From assembly GCF_000801105.2 (NCBI RefSeq), contig NC_079517.1, positions 1 to 64,000 of the forward strand: 64,000 nt of DNA, in the 5' to 3' direction. This stretch comes from Raphanus sativus (taxonomy: Eukaryota; Streptophyta; Magnoliopsida; Brassicales; Brassicaceae). The notes beneath the pieces are model-generated. The model was not told the origin of the DNA. It did not search any database and saw only the letters and a program-made list of their open reading frames with translations. Positions 36,735-48,480 of the stretch are shown in pieces (position 1 is the stretch's first letter; every line of letters begins with the position of its first letter). The translations under genes were made by a program, and so were the position numbers.

Positions 36735-37040
36735 CGGAACATTGTGCTTCTTGCTGTTCCAGCCCTGTTTTTCACGGTGCTGTTGCTGTAGCCAGTGTGG
36801 CTGCATCTGTATGTTGCTGCAATCGCAGCCTTCACCACCACGTCTTCAATCTCTAGAAGGGATGAGTAGATGGCTAAAACTGACATGGTCGTTGCTTCCG
36901 CTTCGACCCTTGCGGATGCTCAGTGTATGGAGGCTGTGGAAGTGATTAGAGATGAGAGAGGGAATTTGGCCTCTGTTGTCAGCGACAGTGTAGCCATCAA
37001 TGTACTTCTACCGGAGATATCTGACACTCACTGCCAGTGA
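36735..37040 (+). pseudogene. FORKED-like / VAN3-binding protein fragment
   Basis: One frame reads AAIAAFTTTSSISRRDE, a stop, then MAKTDMVVASASTLADAQCM, EAVEVIRDERGNLASVVSDS and AINV before ending at 37040. This matches the conserved Ala-rich and DMAVASAATLVAAQCVEAAE region of the plant DUF828 family (FORKED1-like, VAN3-binding proteins), which acts in vein patterning. It has an in-frame stop and an upstream frameshift, and the PH-like domain is absent. No FORKED-like gene belongs in this Arabidopsis interval to my knowledge, so it was probably carried here by a transposon. Confidence 0.6.
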
Positions 37041-37143
37041 AGCCACAAGTTTAGTAGCTTCAAAAATCTGTATTTTGGTTATCTTAGGTATTTGAAAGAT
37101 TGATTCTGATGAAGAAACTCAATTATTTTGATAATCTCCATTA

Positions 37144-38490
37144 TCGTCCGAAACGTAAAAGTTCACACTATACAATTCCATATATCCCCTGTTATTAGTT
37201 GTAACAAATAGCAAATGAATAAACTTGAACAACCCTATCGAGGTCAATCATCATCTGAATGAACTTACTTTTAACATATATCGTAAAACACACTAAGGCC
37301 CAATAATTTAGTCACTACCGGTTGAATATGGAGCACCTATGGGGATTATCAAAACTAAATAAACACATTAGAGTCTTATAAAAATTAAACGAATATTTAA
37401 AAGATATAAATCATATATAACTTGTGACGAGTCATTATGATACATTAAGACAATGTGCACCATAAATTATCGACAAACACACAGTAATATCAAAAAGAAA
37501 AAAAATAGTAGATATCTGATTGGTGACATATTATATTAGAGTTAATTTACAATAAAAATTATAACTAGATATAATTCCCTGTAAAAATATGAGTTACTAA
37601 TTTTTTAAAAATAACTGATCGGTAACTTTTTGATGTATAAATTATAGTATTTTATTTAAGATAAAAATTTATAAATTTTAACAATAATGACATTTTATTA
37701 TGAATCTAATAAAATAGAGTGAAAATATAATATATATATATATATATAATCAAAAATAAAGAAATATACTTTATATATCATGGCGAACATATTTATATAT
37801 TTACGTAATTTCATATATAAAATTTTTAGTTAAAAGAATATAAAAGAAATAATTATTTTTAAAAAAATAATTCAAATCAAGTTAGAAAATTTATAAAAAT
37901 CTTTGACTAAGTAAAAAAGTTATCTGATTTTTGTTAAAAAAATGGTTTAAAGGATTGTCATGCAAAATATTAAATTGTTAAAAAAAATGGCAGTTGATAT
38001 TAAAAAAATGCTACTGTTGATGTTGCTTGATGTTGATTAATTATTTGAATCACCAAATTTTACAAAGGAGATAACTCAAAATTGTGCATCAAATATGACA
38101 CTTATAACTCAAACACAAACACAAAAATTTAAAACTAAATCATGGTTGGTGTTGTTCAAATAAAAAATCATGGTTGGTAACAGTTTTTAGTTATAGTCAT
38201 AAACTAAACTATTTAATCAACAGTAACTTATGTCACCAATCAAAGCGTGTCCCTGTGCTCAAATATACGATAACACAATATATACTAAAACATAGGCTAA
38301 GATAATATTTCTATAGACCAATCTATCTTATTAAAACAGAAACATTATGTTGGACCTAACATTTATTTTGTAAGTTTTTAAATTAAATACACATTTATAC
38401 TTTATAGTTAAACATATATTAAGTCACTAATGTTCCTTTCTTTATATTAATATCCATGTTTCCAAATAATATACTTATTTCTTTATACTA
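37144..38490. repeat. 1.35-kb tandem duplication, copy 1
   Basis: Begins TCGTCCGAAACGTAAAAGTT and ends at TTCTTTATACTA, immediately followed by copy 2. It is AT-rich and non-coding. It includes the first 169 bp of a Helitron (38322-38490). The only difference I noticed from copy 2 is a TA-repeat four bases longer near 37730. Confidence 0.95.
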
Positions 38491-39833
38491 TCGTCCGAAA
38501 CGTAAAAGTTCACACTATACAATTCCATATATCCCCTGTTATTAGTTGTAACAAATAGCAAATGAATAAACTTGAACAACCCTATCGAGGTCAATCATCA
38601 TCTGAATGAACTTACTTTTAACATATATCGTAAAACACACTAAGGCCCAATAATTTAGTCACTACCGGTTGAATATGGAGCACCTATGGGGATTATCAAA
38701 ACTAAATAAACACATTAGAGTCTTATAAAAATTAAACGAATATTTAAAAGATATAAATCATATATAACTTGTGACGAGTCATTATGATACATTAAGACAA
38801 TGTGCACCATAAATTATCGACAAACACACAGTAATATCAAAAAGAAAAAAAATAGTAGATATCTGATTGGTGACATATTATATTAGAGTTAATTTACAAT
38901 AAAAATTATAACTAGATATAATTCCCTGTAAAAATATGAGTTACTAATTTTTTAAAAATAACTGATCGGTAACTTTTTGATGTATAAATTATAGTATTTT
39001 ATTTAAGATAAAAATTTATAAATTTTAACAATAATGACATTTTATTATGAATCTAATAAAATAGAGTGAAAATATAATATATATATATATAATCAAAAAT
39101 AAAGAAATATACTTTATATATCATGGCGAACATATTTATATATTTACGTAATTTCATATATAAAATTTTTAGTTAAAAGAATATAAAAGAAATAATTATT
39201 TTTAAAAAAATAATTCAAATCAAGTTAGAAAATTTATAAAAATCTTTGACTAAGTAAAAAAGTTATCTGATTTTTGTTAAAAAAATGGTTTAAAGGATTG
39301 TCATGCAAAATATTAAATTGTTAAAAAAAATGGCAGTTGATATTAAAAAAATGCTACTGTTGATGTTGCTTGATGTTGATTAATTATTTGAATCACCAAA
39401 TTTTACAAAGGAGATAACTCAAAATTGTGCATCAAATATGACACTTATAACTCAAACACAAACACAAAAATTTAAAACTAAATCATGGTTGGTGTTGTTC
39501 AAATAAAAAATCATGGTTGGTAACAGTTTTTAGTTATAGTCATAAACTAAACTATTTAATCAACAGTAACTTATGTCACCAATCAAAGCGTGTCCCTGTG
39601 CTCAAATATACGATAACACAATATATACTAAAACATAGGCTAAGATAATATTTCTATAGACCAATCTATCTTATTAAAACAGAAACATTATGTTGGACCT
39701 AACATTTATTTTGTAAGTTTTTAAATTAAATACACATTTATACTTTATAGTTAAACATATATTAAGTCACTAATGTTCCTTTCTTTATATTAATATCCAT
39801 GTTTCCAAATAATATACTTATTTCTTTATACTA
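38491..39833. repeat. 1.35-kb tandem duplication, copy 2
   Basis: Near-identical head-to-tail repeat of 37144-38490. Its right end lies inside the complete Helitron at 39665-40311, which shows that this copy keeps the original junction with the rest of the element. The duplication arose after the Helitron inserted. Confidence 0.95.
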
Positions 39834-40311
39834 TTATCAATGTTTCCAAACAATATATTTTTTATACTACTATCAATGTTTCCAAATAATACAATAATTA
39901 ATCTTAGTTATTTTATATCTATCATTTTCTCTTTAAAATTTTGTAGAAACGTCATAATTTCATAAATTGCAAAATAGTGAACTTTAAAATTTCGATTATA
40001 AGATTACAAATTATGAAACTATTACAATTTAAATCCAATTAGATTACATATCGGTCATCCATCAGTTTAATCGATTAGTCTCGGGTTTTAGTGATTTTTT
40101 AATATGAATATTTTAAAAACATAAATTGAATTGTCAGATCTCCGGATTAACCGGTATAATCACAATCGGGTTGAATTTAAAAATATTGATTTAAATGCAA
40201 AAATATTTTAAATACACCCTCTTTAAAAATAACCAAAATATTTGTTAAATTATTAGTGAAATTTTTCATCGTAAAATATCCCGCGCTTCAAAAGCGCGGA
40301 TCAAAATCTAG
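39665..40311 (+). mobile_element. non-autonomous Helitron, complete; 5' end duplicated upstream
   Basis: Starts TCTATCTTATTAAAACAGAA after an A. Ends with the hairpin CCGCGCTT-CAA-AAGCGCGG (40281-40299), then CTAG at 40308-40311 followed by T. At 647 bp it is close in sequence and size to the element at 52554-53193, so both belong to one family. A second copy of its first 169 bp lies at 38322 because of the tandem duplication. Confidence 0.9.
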
Positions 40312-40739
40312 TTCTACGTTAAACGTCAAACAAACTCATCCTTGAACAAAGTAACCATGAAGATCAATAAAAAGATTTAAAAAGAAAAAAAAACACAAAC
40401 CAATCTTTCCAAGGCCAAATCATATAAACAAACAAGTAATTCCCACCCCCTCCCCAATGAGTAATAAATTAAAAAAAAAAGAACTGAATATTATAATATA
40501 GATACAACCACCATGAATAAAGTAAATAAGTCATCCCACAAATAATCTTTCTTTCAATCAAACCATCGATCTCACACTTTAAAACATAAATCGTTTTCAT
40601 TTATAACACTTCTGCTCATCATCTTCACACACAAACAACAGGATAAAATAACAATTATGCAAACTAAACAAACAAAAAACTATTAAACATGGAATTCGTA
40701 CATACAACTAACACACAACCTCTGAACAAAATATCATAT

Positions 40740-40766
40740 CCCGTCCGTAGGGCGGGCTTTCCCTAG
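40740..40766 (+). mobile_element. Helitron 3' terminus of a second family
   Basis: CCCGTCC-GTA-GGGCGGG forms a 7-bp stem with one G-T pair, followed by 10 nt ending CTAG and then T. This is the Helitron 3'-end layout with a different hairpin from the 39665 family. The 5' end could not be located; it may lie between 40312 and 40740. Confidence 0.55.
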
Positions 40767-43700
40767 TTTCTAATCAAGACAAAGTAAACTGCAACTAAAT
40801 TTCCAGTTTCTCCATAGTCAGTTTCAGAGTTCATACTGTTGTCGATCTAACTGTTTTAGTACTCAATTAAACCTGAGTTTTATGGTCTAGCATATATAAC
40901 ACTGCGATCGATGATGTGCGATAAATGGCTTCTTATGCCAATAGGATTAGAAAACATGGGCCTTTTAAAAAGTATAATCATTCGATATGGGCTCATTATG
41001 TTAAGTCCACTCTCATTTATTAAAGGATCATAACAATTTCTTTCTTGATATAACCATAACCTGAATCGTCTTATTTTCTCAAAGACCGATTGTGAGTCCA
41101 GGAGTAAGCTCATTTGTTTGTAAAACGAGTGTAGTAGGACATTAATTATTGAGTATTTTTTTAATGTTCTTCTGATGATGACTAAAACGCCGTTTCAACA
41201 ATAGACATTAAACCCGGTTGACAAGGAAAAAAAAAAAGAACAAAGATAATCTTCCTTGACAAAGGTAACGAGCATCCAGTTTTCAAAGATGATCTTGTTC
41301 ATGGTGACTGAAAAGACTTCAGAGCGGATGTTTTTGTCTTTATAGACTCAGATATTTTAATTGAATATCCCGCCCCCTAGCTTTTTGCGGAATATTTAGG
41401 TAACAAAGATATGCTTTGTTTTATGGGTTTCTAATATATCTGTTGCATCTTAATTTGGCAAAGCTTTCCTGTGCTGGACTTAGCCATGGCGCCGTTTTGC
41501 GTACTAATTACTTAAGAACGTCAAGGGGGAACACCACATTTTGATTGTTTAATCTGCGTAATATAAAGTCAAACTGTTTTTAAGAAAACAACAACTGCTT
41601 GAATAATCAACTTTGGTGGGATCAAAGTTCTAAGCCAAATTGGCTAATCCTGGCAGCGGAATTTGAGTTTAAGAGAACGTTTTTTTGGTATTAAGCAATT
41701 TTCAAAACTCACGTGGAGATGCTGACAGAGAATAATTGTTGTTACTACCAAGAAGAGACTTAATCATGCTTCCTCTATCTTCTTTCTGCTAAAAATCGTT
41801 TCTCGTCCATATTTATTATTTCTATTCGTTTAATAGGTCTGCCGTCTGCGTAAGAAACATATTATTTTACCCTTCCACCTAGATAGATAAAGTAGACAAA
41901 AATTAAAGCCATAGAAAACTAAATTTTTAATAATATGAGTGGCAAAGTTGTAGTGCTAAACACGCGGATAAACTATGAGGAGAAAAATCTTTAGAAAGTA
42001 AATGACTGATCATATCTAAACACTGAACTCTGGGGATCGCCACGTCGGCAATACTGAGCGTTTACACGTGGACTTTAACACACCCCGCGTAGCTAATTAT
42101 TGTATCAAAAAGAACATATTTTATTTTTAATGTATTACTTAATAAAAATATTAATTTCGAAAAAATTAATAGTGATTTCTATTGGCTAAAACTTATAGAA
42201 AATTGTTATTCGCAAAAAACAATTTATTTACAGTCAAATTTTAACGTGTTTTCTTAATATATAAGAAAAATTTAAAATATATATCTTTTTAAAGCGGAAT
42301 GATTAATAAAGAAACATTACAACATTGTTTTGTAGTCATGTATCACTATGAGAATGAAATTCATATTTTTAGAAAAAATAAGTTGGTCAATCTTAACTTA
42401 TATTGCACTTTTATTAAACTAATTATCAAATTGATAAATAGTGTACAAAAGAATATTCTCGCACTTTCTTTAGATAAAAACTACGGAATTACCTAATATG
42501 ATTAACATATATATAACAAATAATAATTATGAATAATAAATATTTTGATATTTTTGTATCTTATCTTTTTGTTTGATTTTATATTATTAAAAGATATTAA
42601 ATAATCACATTAACCATATAAGAAAAATATAAATTTTCTTATATGTTATATTTCGAATTTTATTAGAAAATTTTAAAAGTACTGCTTTAAATTAAAATCC
42701 ATATTAATACAATTTTATGATCATTTTTTATAACAAAACAAATTAAGCTATTGATCACAAACTTATATATATATTCAGCTAACGACATAAAGCAAGATAA
42801 TATGCTGCATCAATTTAGTTGTCTAGTTGAAATCAAAACTATGTGGAAGGCTAAGGTCAAAGTAATTTAATTTTTGAAATAAAGTGATAAAACTATTAAA
42901 ATAGTTCTTAATGATGCTAAAGTAAAATATTAAAAAATTGTAGGATCTGTTTTTATAATAAAATTTCACTTGATGAACTCATTAAGATTTTTATAGATAT
43001 AAATAGAATGATAAAAAAATTAATCTCAAATCGACCAGATTCATCATAAATTCAAAATACATTTTTGTTCACAATTACAATTACAAATGGTCAATCCAAT
43101 ATATAGATAATTATGTAAAGAATACATAATTGTATGCATATTAAAAATTCAAACATATATACATATTTAATTTGTTAATCCTATATATTTTTAATTTTAT
43201 TATATAAGCTGACTCTACACAAAACACAGGTTTTATCCTAGTAGTTTATTTTTCATCATCTTATGTTGTTTTTCACATTTTTTTTGTCGTAACTTTTTGA
43301 GAACTAAAATCAAAAACTAAAACCTCTTAGTATTATTATTTTTAAGAAATGGAATTCAAAACTGTTGTGTTGATCCAATAAAAATGAGCTAAATTATAAA
43401 ACTATAGTAATATTCCAGTCGATTAGACTAAAAAATGAGCTAATTTATCAACCAATAATGATTAATCGTAAACTTCAAAAAAAATTGCATTTACTGAATT
43501 ATTATTGGTTTAGATTTATTGAAAATAGATAATCACAAAAATATGTATTTAGTACATGTAATTTTTAGAAACGGAAGGAGTATTTAAGATATGTTTTCAG
43601 TATTACAAATATTTTCTGAGTTTTAGATTTGAGTTTTGGTTATAATTTCGGGCTTCGGTGAAATTTAAAATTGTTAAATTGTATTTTTGGTAATATAATC

Positions 43701-44318
43701 ACTTTTATAATTAATTTATAAATATTGTAGGTCTTTATTGAACATAAATATGGTGTATAACAAAATTGCATAATAAGCACAATGTTAGGTGATAAAATAT
43801 TTTAGAAAAGACATGTATCATATGAAATAAGGAGTAATAATTGGAGTCATTTGAAATATTTTACATTTTGTATGTTTAGAGTAATTAGTGGTCGGATCAA
43901 AAAATAATAAAATAGTTATACATTGGTTCAGTAATATTTTCTAGTAAATTTTTATAATGATTTTCTTTTAATACTGTAGACATATTTTTATAAATTATTA
44001 TATATATGATTATATTTCGGTATAATTTTGGTTTTGGTGATATATTAACAGTCGATTAAAATTAGAATGAAAACACTATAACTCTCGTAGAAAAGTAAAG
44101 GTAACTATCAATGAATATTTATGTAGTTATGGTAGATTTATTGTTAATGATGGTTGCAAGGATTTTAATGATGTTCAAATTCAAAATCGGACATATGGTA
44201 ATTATTAGGAAATATCTAGGGAGATTATTAGTGGTCTATAAATACTAATGAATAGATGTAACTCTATTTTATTTTTCCATCTACTGATATAATTAATAAA
44301 AGGCTTTTTTGTTTAAGT
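40767..44318. other. AT-rich intergenic spacer
   Basis: No gene is supported in 3.5 kb. GAAACGGAAGGAG followed by TA at 43568-43582 resembles the right terminus of a Stowaway (Tc1/mariner) MITE. A matching left end was not convincing. An ACACGTGG word at about 42064 is ABRE-like but has no gene beside it. Confidence 0.45.
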
Positions 44319-44337
44319 AGATTTTTAGTATTTTTTT

Positions 44338-45135
44338 GTAAATATTTCGATCTTAGGATCGATTTTGACTTTCGCATGGCGAATTCTCTTTTCGCTTAGG
44401 CGATTTGTAGTTTCCGTTTGCGGAATTTTGTTGTGTTTTTCTTTTCAAATCAAACTGAAGCTTTTCATCACTCTTAATCATTTATCTTCGGTTTTGATTT
44501 GATTTTAATAAAGTCTTAATGCTTCTACTCTCTTTCTTCATCTTAAATCCCTACTGCTTTTTTGAGGTCCTATCCTTATTGTCGGTTATGCTTGATCTCT
44601 ATCTTCAGAAGATGTCAATCTTTGCTTGTAAAAATTTAAGCAAAGTATTTTAATAAGATAAAGAATCGAGTTTTGCATGTTTGTCTTCATCGTTTGGTCC
44701 AGTTTAAGAAAAGTTGAAGCTTGCTTTCTGTAAGTGTTTCGACGATGGCTGAACCCAATTGATTGAAGCTTCTTGATGAATCCACATCCGGTGTAAGTGA
44801 TGAAGATCTCTGGAGGCAGAAGCGTATAAGGGAGTGAGGCAAGCAAATGGAATCAAAATTAGAGTTGATCTTCTGAGTTTGGAAATGATTTGGCCATCGG
44901 AGCTGGCGGCGGATCCGGCAAAGAAGCGACTCAAAGCCCCGACGTAACACGTAGCTCTCACCTTGTTTTGATAATTGACACGTGGTGGACAGATGGTTTG
45001 TATCTGGTCATCCTTATCTTTAGAGTTTGGTTTGCGGGTGGGCTTATCAAATGTATTGGGTTTATAATTTTGATTTCCATTTGTAATCACGTTTAGCCCA
45101 TGGGCTTAATACAATGGTTGACAAAAAAAAAAAAA
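44338..45135 (+). mobile_element. non-coding retroposon with poly(A) (Sadhu- or SINE-like)
   Basis: A 19-bp direct repeat beginning AGATTTTTAGTA flanks the insert (44319-44337 and 45136-45154). The right copy directly follows a run of 14 A. These are hallmarks of LINE-mediated retroposition. The 798-bp body has no long credible frame. Length, poly(A) tail and lack of coding capacity fit Sadhu retroposons described in Arabidopsis and relatives, but I could not compare sequences. A retroposed cellular transcript is the alternative. Confidence 0.7.
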
Positions 45136-45707
45136 AGATTTTTAGTATTTTTTTTCTTTTTTTAATAGTATTGATCTACGTGGGATGACAGATGGGAGCA
45201 AAGTCCAGTGCATGTCATGTAATATTTGTTGACTTTCAACACGGTCCATCAGAAAACGGACCACTTCCCTGACTATCTTATCCCCTATTGTTGCCCATTT
45301 TATTTATAAGTTTTTGTGTGATTCTTCTTTTCATTGTTTCTTGCACATCAGGGAGACTCTCCCTGGCAGAGAGAGATGTAAACCCCACAAATATATTTGA
45401 CAAACTTGTCTGTCATATTATAAGGGAAATCGGCCAAACAAACACTGAACTTTGCAGGAATTGCCAAAACAAACCTGGACATATGGGCTGGCCAAAAAAA
45501 CACCGAACTTTCATTGACTTTTTAAGTTTATTATAAAACTTACCATTGACTTACCAAATTAACACACCGTTAACTGAGTTAACAGAAAATTTATACGACG
45601 TTAAATCTTGGTGTTAAACTATACGACGTCGTTTCATGTCTTTGGGTGATTAAAGAGAAATGAGCGAAACGACGTCGGTTTCTAATAGCTCCGTAATTAC
45701 AAAAAAT

Positions 45708-45781
45708 GGGTTTTACATGGGCTCGAACTCGTGCACTCGAGTATAATGGGAAGGGTGTTTGCCACTGAGCTAGTGGACTTT
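45708..45781 (-). repeat. tRNA-like module in left MULE TIR
   Basis: On the minus strand the segment reads TCCACTAGCTCAGTGG, with an A-box-like TAGCTCAGTGG. About 35 nt later comes GAGTTCGAGCC, a B-box-like word. Spacing and order fit an internal Pol III promoter. The acceptor and T stems do not pair, so a functional tRNA is unlikely. Related plus-strand copies lie at about 46231-46297 and 46373-46440. Confidence 0.5.
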
Positions 45782-46230
45782 GCAATAGATTTACGAACAT
45801 GGTTGTTTATATTCTCTTCGAATACGAGTTAAATGAAACAAAAAAAAAACGACGCCGTTTTCCCTGAGATTGGTATAAACCCTAAATTCCCAAATCGAGA
45901 ACATCATCATCACTTCGCGATTCAAGCTCGATCTCCCATCACCACCATCTTCTCCCTTCTGCGTCGATCTCCCATCACCACCATCTTCTCCCTTCTTCGT
46001 CGATCTCCCATCACCACCACTTTCGTTATCGAAATTCCTCATCCCTCCAAAAATCACAACCTCCTTTCCATTTCTTGTGAACATCGTCTTCACCATCTCC
46101 TGTCACCACTCTCCAATGGATCTTTGAAAAATCCTCAATTTCGATTTGGAAAATTAGGGTTACGATAGATTGATTTAGATCAAACATCGGGGTTGTATCA
46201 ATAAAACCAAATAGTTATGGTACTCTTTCG

Positions 46231-46440
46231 AAAAGTCCACTAGTCCAGTGGCAAAATCCCCCTATAATGACCACGAGTGCACGAGTTCGAAACCACCTAA
46301 CAACAATTTTAATTAAACTAAACTAAACCACATCGTTAGATCAATAAAAATAAATATGTATGATATTATATCGAAAAGTCCACTAGCCCAGTGGCAAAAG
46401 CCCCCTATAATGACCTCGAGTGCACGAGTTCGAAACCACC
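46231..46440 (+). repeat. two tRNA-like modules in the right half of the MULE
   Basis: Both copies (46231-46297 and 46373-46440) contain AAAAGTCCACTAG, then CCAGTGGCAAAA (A-box-like) and GTGCACGAGTTCGAAACC (B-box-like). The second is the inverted partner of the left-TIR module; the first is an extra tandem copy. Cloverleaf pairing looks incomplete. Confidence 0.5.
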
Positions 46441-46729
46441 TAACAACATTTTTAATTAAACTAAACGACGTCGTCTTGAACCTATAATTAAACAAAATAG
46501 TTGGATGAAACGATGTCGTTTCAATAAACGGCAGTAATTAACGGTGAGTTAACACTGTCTTAACTCTCAGTTAACGGTGTGTTAATATGGCAAATCAATG
46601 GTATGTGTTTTAATAAATGTAAAAAGTCAATAAAAGTTTGGTGTTTTTTTGGTCAGGTTCGAGTACAGGTTTGTTTTGGCAATTCCTGTAAAGTTCGGTG
46701 TTTTTTTGGCCGATTTCCCCATATTATAA

Positions 46730-47330
46730 GCTTGTTCACTGTTATATATCAGTTGTCCCGTTACTATTTCTATCATTTGTATTATATGCAATCACGCGGC
46801 TTTCAATTGATTTACACCATATTTTTGGGGGATATGACAGCAGTGGTTGTATCATTCATGAATTTTATATATTGTGAATCCACGAAAGAAAAGAGAAGCA
46901 TGGTACATATGCAAGATTCATTTTATTGTACACATTACTTGTTTTATATGCACTATAAAAATAAAAGATGATTCAAAAAATCATGTCACAGATATGCTAA
47001 TTCAAAAATTATAAAACATGATTTCCTTTTTATTTTACCTGATAAACACTGCGTTCGATAAAATTTGTTAGTTAACAACATAACTGTAGTCTTTTATTCA
47101 GTAGCTAATTAATAAAATTTTACCATTTTTGTTTTTGGATTTTATTTTATATTTTAACTTTAAAGTAAACTATATTAATTAAAATTTGAAACATGAATTT
47201 TTAAATATAAAAATAAAAGATTAAATATCAAACTTTTAGATATGGAGGGAGTATGTCATAATCCAATAGGTGATTATATATTTTCTGTCGACCAACATAG
47301 TACTTCACTTACTATGAATATTTTGATACA
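46730..47330. other. AT-rich spacer
   Basis: No gene is supported. TATGGAGGGAGTA at 47241-47253 resembles a Stowaway MITE right terminus, with no clear left partner. Confidence 0.35.
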
Positions 47331-47338
47331 AAATAAAT

Positions 47339-47970
47339 TAGGCCTGGGCATTCGGGTCGTCGGATCGGGTTCGGGTCTGGTCCTTTCGGGTCCGGATCTT
47401 TCGGGTCTAGGAGTTTAGGACCCGATAGGGTAATTTTAAATTTTCGGTTCCAGATCGGTTCGGATCGTACCGGGTCCAGGTCAGGTCGGGTCTTAGATAG
47501 TTGGACCCATTCGGGTAACTAGAATTTATCGGTTCGGTTCTGGGTCGGGTTCAGTTTGGGTACGACCTAAAAAATACCTAAAAATACAAAAAAACATGTG
47601 AAAATATTAATATATCCGAAAATATTTGACATCTTATTTACAATTTTTGTTTTTATTATATTAAAATATGTATATATACTAAACTATGCAAGATAGAACA
47701 ATAATTGGTTGTCTCCTAGTGGTTGATCCCTTTGATCTGTAGACAAATAACCCGTCTTTGACTCCCCCTCGATACATTTTATTTAATTTACATTATTAAG
47801 TCGGGTACCCGTCGGGTTCCAGGTTCGGGTCGGGTCGGGTCCAAGACCCGCGGGTCCTCTACAACAAGACCCGATAGGGTAATTTGATCGGGTTGGTTTC
47901 TACCCGGACCGGGTTTTTTCGGGTCGGTTTCGGGTCGGATCTTCGGGTCCGGGTAAAATGCCCAGGCCTA
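47339..47970. mobile_element. non-autonomous hAT-type element, complete
   Basis: The termini TAGGCCTGGGCAT and ATGCCCAGGCCTA are perfect inverted repeats. A perfect 8-bp duplication AAATAAAT (47331-47338 and 47971-47978) flanks the 632-bp element. Subterminal regions are dense in CGGGTC / TCGGGT words, a different repeat from the hAT at 18361. The middle is AT-rich with no transposase. Confidence 0.93.
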
Positions 47971-48480
47971 AAATAAATTATCTAGACGCAGAAATACGAG
48001 AATTGTTTTTTCAAACAAAAAAAAAAAACTTGGAAAAGGGGGGAATCTAGTTAGTCGATTGACCAAAAAAAAATGATTATTTTGAGTTTTGGGGAAGAAA
48101 AAAACAAAAAAGAGGAAGTCTTATTTTCGTAAGCGTGACGAAATATTAACGCAGTATTAACTATTAACAAAAAAAATATTTATAAGCATGTCATAATGGT
48201 GCACACAACTCATAGATTTCCATATAATTCAAATTTTCTTTCTCATTTATTATGCATAGCTTTTCACTAACGATATTTCATATTTAACTGGTGCAAGTTA
48301 CCGCTATGGTTAAATTGTTAATTTTTGACAAAAGGGCTATGGTTAAATTGTTTGAGATGCCTATTTTAAGTACCTCAAAAACTTTAGAAATACGAAAGAA
48401 GAATAGTATGCGTTAGTTAAATATACACTTTATTATTTTTCTAATCTAATCACGGAACATGTCATATCACTATAAAAGAA

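Larger units (their letters stand above)
45424..46720. mobile_element. Mutator-like element (MULE) with ~370-bp TIRs and tRNA-like modules
   Basis: The termini GGGAAATCGGCC and GGCCGATTTCCCC begin long inverted repeats (about 45424-45790 and 46370-46720). A perfect 9-bp duplication ATATTATAA (45415-45423 and 46721-46729) identifies a MULE insertion. No transposase is present. The interior has a 36-bp repeat in three copies (45929, 45965, 46001; CGATCTCCCATCACCACCA) within an open frame of unknown origin. tRNA-like modules are annotated separately. Confidence 0.93.

Noticed and set aside
37144..39833. The two 1.35-kb repeats as LTRs of a retrotransposon
   Set aside because: They abut with no internal region, lack TG...CA ends and contain a Helitron 5' end. 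A tandem duplication explains them.
44704..45090. Minus-strand 128-codon frame within the retroposon
   Set aside because: No recognisable domain, antisense to the poly(A) direction, and overlapping frames of similar length on both strands suggest chance.
45708..45781. Functional tRNA gene
   Set aside because: A/B-box-like words are present but the acceptor and T stems do not pair. Kept only as tRNA-like modules.
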